A DNA stretch of 64,000 nucleotides from assembly GCA_029204225.1 (NCBI GenBank), contig MU831574.1, positions 97,463 through 161,462 on the forward strand, written 5' to 3'. Every line of letters begins with the position of its first letter. The stretch's first letter is position 1. The notes below the pieces were generated by a model, which saw only the letters and a list, made by a program, of their open reading frames with translations, did no database searches and was not told where the DNA came from. The stretch is from Diphasiastrum complanatum (Eukaryota > Streptophyta > Lycopodiopsida > Lycopodiales > Lycopodiaceae). Of this stretch, positions 57,801-64,000 are shown piece after piece. Position numbers and translations under genes: made by a program.

Positions 57801-58882
57801 TATTTGGTCTTTTTCTTATTATATTAGGTGACTCCATAGTGTCAAAATATTTTCTATTTTAGATTCCAACCTTGTAACCATAAAACATGATGTATTTTGT
57901 GAAAAAAATCAGCATGATGTCAAATTGAAGTTAAAAAGAGACATGATGCGCTAGTTCCATGGCATTGTTCTAGAAAGATAACAAATTATAGGAATGGAAC
58001 CATCATCATCAATCATAAAATTCGATATCATAGTATTCCAAGGGTGATGGTCCCAACATTTCACCAAGTGTTGTGCCCAAAATATGATATCCAAGTAGCA
58101 ATATGAACATATAGGCATGTCAAGATGAAAAGACGATGTAAGTGTTGATAAAATGCAACTAAACTTAAGAAGTGATGATTAAGTAAATATAGCTAAATTT
58201 CAAACAAGTCCCATATCCATAGAAATTGCAACCCAAGTACTCGTTAGTTTGATGCACGTGTTAACAAAAGGTGCTTAGATTCAAATCAAATTTGAAACCA
58301 GCATGCCAACCGTGATATCAAATTTGATATAAAGAGATGGATCTTAGTTTTTCGTAGTTCAATTAATGCATGGGTCGAAACCAACTTTGACCCGCCCAAG
58401 TTAAGTTTTGACCTAGGTACTAGGAGAGCCAAAATTGAAAGGTTAGATGGTCTTTCTAACAATTGATGATAGCTCCCCAAAATATGCTATTATCTAAAGA
58501 TAGCAAAATATACATGAGGCACATATTCAAGGAAGGCCAATTGAGAAGAAAGCATTTTATCCAACATATTATATATCATCTATCTTAGTGAGATGGGTTG
58601 GGTAGAGTGGTTAATAGTAGCCAGGAAGGCACATGCTAGTTGTTAATAGTAGCCATGAAGGCACATGCTCAAATCCCACCTATTTGAGAATTCGGGGCAT
58701 TGTGCTCCGAACTCTAGGGGACTTGGCTTGGCCTTATTTGTAAACATTGTATATAAGCACCTATTGATATCCTTAATTGTACTAAGTAGCTCACATTTCA
58801 AATAAAAAAATTAAGATATCAAAATATTTTTCAAAGAATTAGAACAATCTAAACGTATCTTTTCAATGAAGCCCATTTTTTG
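54814..58882. other. Long interval without recognised genes
   Basis: About 4 kb, mostly AT-rich. The first kilobase may be the interior of the LTR element whose primer-binding site is at 54803. A 99-codon minus-strand frame at 57472-57771 (RYGVSTFAAFYRVGFG) faintly recalls the C-terminus of BAHD acyltransferases but lacks their key motif. No other coding support. Confidence 0.3.
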
Positions 58883-60819
58883 CTAGTCCTCTATCATGGT
58901 GACATACCGGGACGACATGAAGGCCGCCCTATAGTAAAGCCGAGCCATCATTTCATGGTCTTCTTCAAACTGGAGGGCCACGTTGGGATTGATCCTTATT
59001 GGATCCAAGCCGCGATCCCAAAAACATTCTTGATGCATCAAAAAGGCCATAGATTGGCAATACTCGGCGCTTTCTCGTACACACAGATTAGCGTTGGTCT
59101 TATACTTGTGCCCAAAATCTAACAATTGTAATCTTAGGTTGTCCAAGTAGATATTTCTTGAGATTCCTGGAATCACCGTCCAGTTTACCATTTCGACCCG
59201 TGATTACTCTGCTGGCCAGGGATTTCTTCGTTTGAGCGGCATATAAAAAGGATCAATTCTCTTCCATGCCGGCGCCCTCTGGTATTCTTGCAAACGCCTG
59301 CCATCCCTTAGGATTTTGTTCCGCCACTCAGGTTGTGGTTGCAGTTTAGCTATGATCTCGGCCCTACTGGACTACCGACTTTGATCAATTTCTTCTTGGC
59401 CGCCCCTCCTATTGTGTAAATACTTCCTTTCGAACCTTTCGGATTCTTTGGTATCCGCCATATTACTCCTGGGCCTGGTAGGTGAGGCTGCCCTACGTTG
59501 CTGTGGTGGCCTTGCCAAGTAGTCATCCAGGGCCTTAGTGCCCGTATTGCTTTCTTTGGCTCGCTCGCTTGTGGATGGCTCAACTGCGCCCGTATTTGGC
59601 CTGGGCAAGAATCTTCTAGTTTCTGACGGATCTGCCAGGAAGTCATCATCACCACCAATGTCAGTGGAGAGTCAGGGATGGAGTGATCAGGGGAGAGAGG
59701 CACATGAATGACAGGTTTAGAAGGAGGCGGGTTTAACAAGTTGTACGTCGCACTGGGGGAGCTCAACTATTGTAGAAACTCGTTCCGTCAGGCTTTGTAT
59801 GTAGCAGCTGGACCTTTAGATGGGCCCAATAATTTGCTAGGAGGTGGTGGAGAGGGGGAGGGTGAAGAGACAGGGTAGGTGGGAATGAATGTTTCAGAAA
59901 AGTTAAATGCAGAATAAGAAGAGGGTACAAAGGTAGGAGGGGGAGGGAAAAAGCGTTTTCCTTGCCACCCGATCTCAAACTACCACCTAATGGTTGGGTT
60001 CGCCTTATTATAAGCTCCATCATCTCCATCATCGTTCCGTGGTTTTTTCATAGAAGCACCTGCTTGGGCCTTGCACGCCATGTCCCACAGTTGGTTCACC
60101 TTGTCCAAGACTTGCTGCAGGGCCTTTGTTATTTCTTCGAGTTGCTTCTAGGACTCAAGGATGATCTTTTCCTGTTTGGCCACAACATTTTCAAGATTCT
60201 TTTTCTCGGCTTCTCATTCCTGAATTAGCCACACATACTTTTCCATCCGGATGGCTGTGGCCTGTGGGGCCTGGAACTGTACATCCTTAGGCTTAACCAA
60301 AGGGGCATCAACTGTCATTGCACCTGACGATCTATCTCGCGCTTGGTCGATCTGGGCCATCTGGTGCTTCAGTTGTTGTTGGACCTCTTTCAATTTTATC
60401 TTCTGCCCGGCCATCACGGATCTTATTTCTTACGCCTCTTTCTCCTTTTCTTTGGCCAACTTTTGTTGATGTGCGATCTCTTGGTTCTGCTACTGGGCCT
60501 TATTTTCGAGCACGTGGTGTTGGCTTACCAACCAATGCATATGGTAGCTCATTTCGGATAGGCTGGTCATTGAGCGCTTAGCTACTTCACAGAGATTTTT
60601 AGGGTCGGTGTTGGTTGGGTATTGATCGGGGGTATGAGTTGGTGATGTTAGTCCAAAGAATAGACGTTGTGGAGGGAATGAGGGTGGGAGTGGAGGAGTG
60701 GAGGGAGTGGAGAGACATGTTAGTAGAAATAGTGGTGGCAGTGGTGGTGGTTACTGGAGGGGTCAAACTTCCTCCTGACTGATCCGCTTCCTTGGTTTCA
60801 TCATCATTGAATTTCATCA
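58883..60819 (-). pseudogene. Coiled-coil gag-like relic, homologue of 9057-10862
   Basis: A minus-strand coding trace with stops and shifts: heptad-rich KLKEVQQQLKHQMAQIDQAR (60300-60417), a second coiled coil with ITKALQQVLDKVNQLWDMA, Pro-rich linkers (PPPPTFVPS-like, PPPSKPVIHVPLSPDH), then a C-terminal domain 58883-59340 with PEWRNKILRDGRRLQEY, FGHKYKTNANLCVRESAEY and FEEDHEMMARLYYRAAFM. The last motif and the domain order match the plus-strand relic following the MARTKQT start. Its own N-terminus cannot be identified, since a copia fragment lies just upstream. Confidence 0.5.
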
Positions 60820-60899
60820 GATTAGCAGCATCAAAGTATCGTGATGTGTCCTTGAGAGTATGGACTTGCTGGGCCTGTGGTTGTTGAGCCGCTCCCGTG

Positions 60900-61405
60900 T
60901 CTTGGGGAAATGATGGATGACTGTCACAATGGATTGGACTTCATAGATGAATGCAACATCCATCAATTTCTTAATATCTTCATCGATCCGCTTGTGATAA
61001 ACATGGTTACTTCTGTACGGCAGTTGGATTAACCCCAATCTTCTTCGTTGCTTCTCGAACAAGGCTTTACTTAGTGGATTTGTAAAGATATCAATTGTCA
61101 TTTCCTCTATGGGTATGAAGACTGTCTTCAGTATCTTCTTCTCGACTAAGGCTCGAATCACATGATACTTGATAGCTATATGCTTCATTTTCGAGTGAAA
61201 TACAAGATCTTTCATAAGATAGATTGCTGAAGTGTTATCCATTAACAAGACATAAGGTTCAGAACTAGATTCATCAAATCTTTCCAATATTTGTTTAATC
61301 AAGACCAGCTCGGTTGCCATCTTGGCTGCTGCTACATATTCCGCTTCACATGAAGATTGAGCTACTGTTGTTTGCTTTTTGTTCTTTCAGAGTATGGCTG
61401 CGCCA
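60900..61405 (-). pseudogene. Copia RNase H fragment
   Basis: TTVAQSSCEAEYVAAAKMAT, LIKQILERFDESS, VLLMDNTSAIYLMKD, FHSKMKHIAIKYHVIRALVE and IDIFTNPLSKALFEK identify copia RNase H on the minus strand. It is preceded directly by an LTR fragment, with the rest of the element lost. Confidence 0.82.
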
Positions 61406-61427
61406 TATAGGTGACCTTCGGGAATTT

Positions 61428-61971
61428 CTCTCTCTTTGCATTTTTTGGAAAAATGCGAAAAAGCCGAAGGTTTTAAAAACAGTTAAACTTTTGAACTACA
61501 CAAGTTAAACTTTTGAACTATGCAAGTGTCGCATTTCGGGGAAATGTGAAAAAAAATTCAACCTGTTGAAAATATAGTTCATTTCTGCAGACTGTTGTGA
61601 CACTTAGTGTATTTCTGCAAACTGTCAAAAAAGTAATGTATTTCTGCAGACTTGTTCTAAATGCTAATTCGTGGAAGTTGTTGAAGCTGGCCAAGTCTTC
61701 AATGACTTCAAGTTATTGAGCTTAACATCTGAACTTGAAATTATGATAGGATTGGATACCCTTTGCTGGAGATCAGCCGGAAGCCCGTTGTAGATGTTCT
61801 TCAAATAAATTGGCTGTTTGAGTTTGTGATTCATGCAGGTATCAGATGAGCAGACATAGAACCCAAGTTGGTTTCATCTGACCCTAGATCAATGATCAAT
61901 AAACGTGCAGGAAGAATCATGAAATAGAAATTAGTCATTCACCAAGGAGACAACTGTGGGCTTAATTTCCA
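61428..61971 (-). repeat. LTR fragment of the copia C family
   Basis: On the minus strand it starts near TGGAAATTAAGCCCACAG and matches the first 550 bp of the LTR at 50901, including CTACAACGGGCTTCCG and the GTTCAAAAGTTTAA repeats. It ends at GAAGGTCACC, where RNase H sequence begins. Confidence 0.82.
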
Positions 61972-62559
61972 TTAGGCTAGAAGTCCTTCGAGAGGGCTAG
62001 AAGCCAAATTTGAGAGAATCACCACAAGAGAGACCTTTATGAGTTTCTAGGATCAAATCAAAACCAATTTATTGTGCATTTGTTTGTAGAATTCATTAGT
62101 GAAATGGGAACAATTGGTGCTTTCCTTCTAGAATCTAGTGAAAGATTAAACAGCTAGATAAATTATTTTTATCCAAAATAGTAGTGAAAGAACCCTCGCC
62201 TGAGTCACCCTTTGTCAAAACTATTTTTGAGTTCTGATCTATCAGATCTAGCCACTGTCAAAATTTCTAGAACATTCTGTTACAGTTTTATATTGATTAT
62301 GAAAAAATCTTATTTCTAGAAGTGTTGATTGCTTGATCGAGATCCTTTTTTCGAAAATTAGAAATCTGATTATTGTCAAGTGATAGATTTTTACAAACCT
62401 GATCAGAGAATAAAAGTTGATTGAAAAATCTAGATCCAGTCTCATTGTTTCTAGTAAATTGGAAAGATGTATGATACAATGATCTTGAGCCACCTGAACC
62501 TCTATTGGTTGTGTCCACAAGTTATTTTTAGAAGATCACCTCGTCTAGAGTTACCAAAA
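61972..62559. other. Non-coding interval
   Basis: No gene recognised. Confidence 0.35.
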
Positions 62560-63821
62560 GTATAATGGGTTATCTGATCCTGTCATATTTCTCAAAATAT
62601 TTCTTGAATCATGTGAGGTTTATGGTGAAGTTTTTCCACGTGATAAACTTAAGATATTTCACATGGCCTTATCAGGAGCAGCACAAGATTGGTTTTACAA
62701 CCAGATGAGACTGAAACGTGTGGATCTGGGAAGTGGTTAAGGCTGGAGAATGATGCCATATATAGGCGGCGGCAAACCACTACACATCCACCACTATTGC
62801 ATCCACGAACGTCATTGCAACAGTTGAGTTGATGATCGATGAGTTTGATAAAACTTGCCCAAAAGCAGCAGATGTAGCTAGAGAAGATGCAATCATAGTT
62901 CGATGTGAAGTTGGCATTGGAAGAGCGAAATGCCAAGATTGACAAAGCAACTGACAAGATTGCTAAAACATTTCATATCAAGAAAATGTTTTGGTAGTGC
63001 GATTTGTGCTAGAAATCACACCAATAAATGAGCAATACTAAAATGACATGTGAAGGATACTTATTGCCGTCTATGCAATTCTCTTGAGCATAATACAAAA
63101 TTTTGCTCATTTAATCCTCATATTATTCAGCATAGATATGCTAAATACCAATACAAGATAGTTCAAACTGGAAGACACCTGATGGTAAGTGGCATGGTTT
63201 AGATTTCCAGAACGTTTAGCTTTGTCAGCTCCTCCAGTAAAAACATGTTCCCAGTACCAAGATCTTCGTGTGGTAATGAGCAATTAATTACAATACTGAT
63301 CATTGGTCCTTCAGAGTAATACACCATCTATGCTGCTGCACAACAACAACAATCCAGACATTGGGCTAGGTACCACTTGGATGCTTTGGATGTGGAGAGA
63401 ATCACATGAATTGCTAAATGTCAAACAAAAAAAATTTACCCCATTTTGTCGGGAATGTGAATATGGACATTGTTACAAGGATTGTCCTGTAAGACCAAAA
63501 CCACCACTAGTAACTACTCCATTGAATATGATTACAATTAAGCAGAGGACAACAGTCCAACCTTCTGAACAAGTGCTCCATTGATGGGTGTTACTAGAGC
63601 TCAGAAGCATACAGGGGTATATTCGAATCTCAACTCAGAAAAGAAGAATACAACAATATGAGGTAGTGATTGAAGACTTGCAAGAAGAGGAGGCCTTGGA
63701 AGTCGCTAAAGCTTCACCCAAAGATCATTCTTCACTTGTGCCTGTTGGAGAGAGAGGGGAGATGAACGACGAACATGAACGAGACACGAACATAAATATT
63801 TCAGAGGCACATTCAAGATAA
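62560..63821 (+). pseudogene. Ty3-like gag relic with tandem knuckles
   Basis: A gag core trace FLESCEVYGEVFPRDKLKIF...ALSGAAQDWFYNQ (62599-62710) is typical of the retrotrans_gag domain. Decayed knuckles follow: CDLC-x-KSH, CRLCNSLEHNTKFC, CFGCGENH and CRECEYGHCYKDC (CX2CX3HX4C). The last part (63588-63821) is an acidic stretch (EDLQEEEALEVAKASPKDH). The CFGCGENH...CYKDCPVRPKPPLVTTP block matches 11036-11360 on the minus strand, so both are copies of one family. Confidence 0.62.
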
Positions 63822-64000
63822 TTTTTGTGAAAATGGACAACCATTAAAATTCCAGGCTGTACCCCTTTGAATGTTACCTAAAGGTCACCTTGGCCATTTA
63901 TCTAAGGTATGTTGAATTGAACAAATAAAAGGGCATCAAATTTTAGATACATATGAAAGGAGTTTGTTTCTGCATGACAATACACGAAATTTTCACCCAA
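63822..64000. other. Non-coding window end
   Basis: Nothing recognised. Confidence 0.3.

Overview
The window is nuclear DNA from a land plant with a large, repeat-rich genome. The evidence is an intron-bearing LRR-XI (HAESA-like) receptor kinase gene, several Ty1/copia elements whose primer-binding sites match plant initiator tRNA-Met (TGGTATCAGAG), spliceosomal introns with GTAAGT donors, and long GA/CT microsatellites. The species cannot be fixed. A beta-class (permuted) DNA amino-methyltransferase relic hints at a seed-free plant such as a fern or bryophyte, but that is inference.

Layout. 0-2.8 kb: a divergent gene pair, a histone H3-like gene running left off the edge and an unknown partner gene running right. 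3.8-8.1 kb: a copia gag fragment fused to a deleted copia element (A1). 8.1-12 kb: relics of a coiled-coil gag-like family whose open frame starts with an H3-tail-like sequence, then a multi-knuckle gag on the other strand. 12.7-13.1 kb: a 43-bp near-perfect foldback between 41-bp direct repeats. 13.8-17.4 kb: the only intact protein gene, a 1007-residue HAESA-like receptor kinase. 19.7-23.3 kb: a Ty3-like gag relic with a 150-162 bp tandem array in its leader. 24.2-25.8 kb: a truncated, partly inverted receptor-kinase pseudogene. 26.6-29.6 kb: copia B. 31.1-40.4 kb: a degenerate multi-exon beta-class DNA methyltransferase gene split by a 5.9-kb copia element (A2, 31981-37907) with 690-bp LTRs and a GTAGT target duplication. 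40.5-40.7 kb: an array of 17-bp palindromes next to the methyltransferase start. 42.5-44.7 kb: a second copy of the divergent H3-like/partner pair in the opposite orientation. 48.0-52 kb: copia C. 53.8-63.8 kb: fragments of copia and gag-like elements.

Main result: twice in this window a histone H3-like gene and an unrelated partner gene diverge from a shared promoter region of about 0.8-0.9 kb. Each pair has two TATA boxes at matched distances, G-boxes, and leaders rich in GATATCGG/GATATTGG. A third locus has an ORF starting MARTKQT ahead of a coiled-coil gag-like protein. Together these look like a repetitive, mobile-element-like system carrying H3 or H3-tail mimics. All copies here are damaged by frameshifts or stops, so the intact element must be sought elsewhere in the genome.
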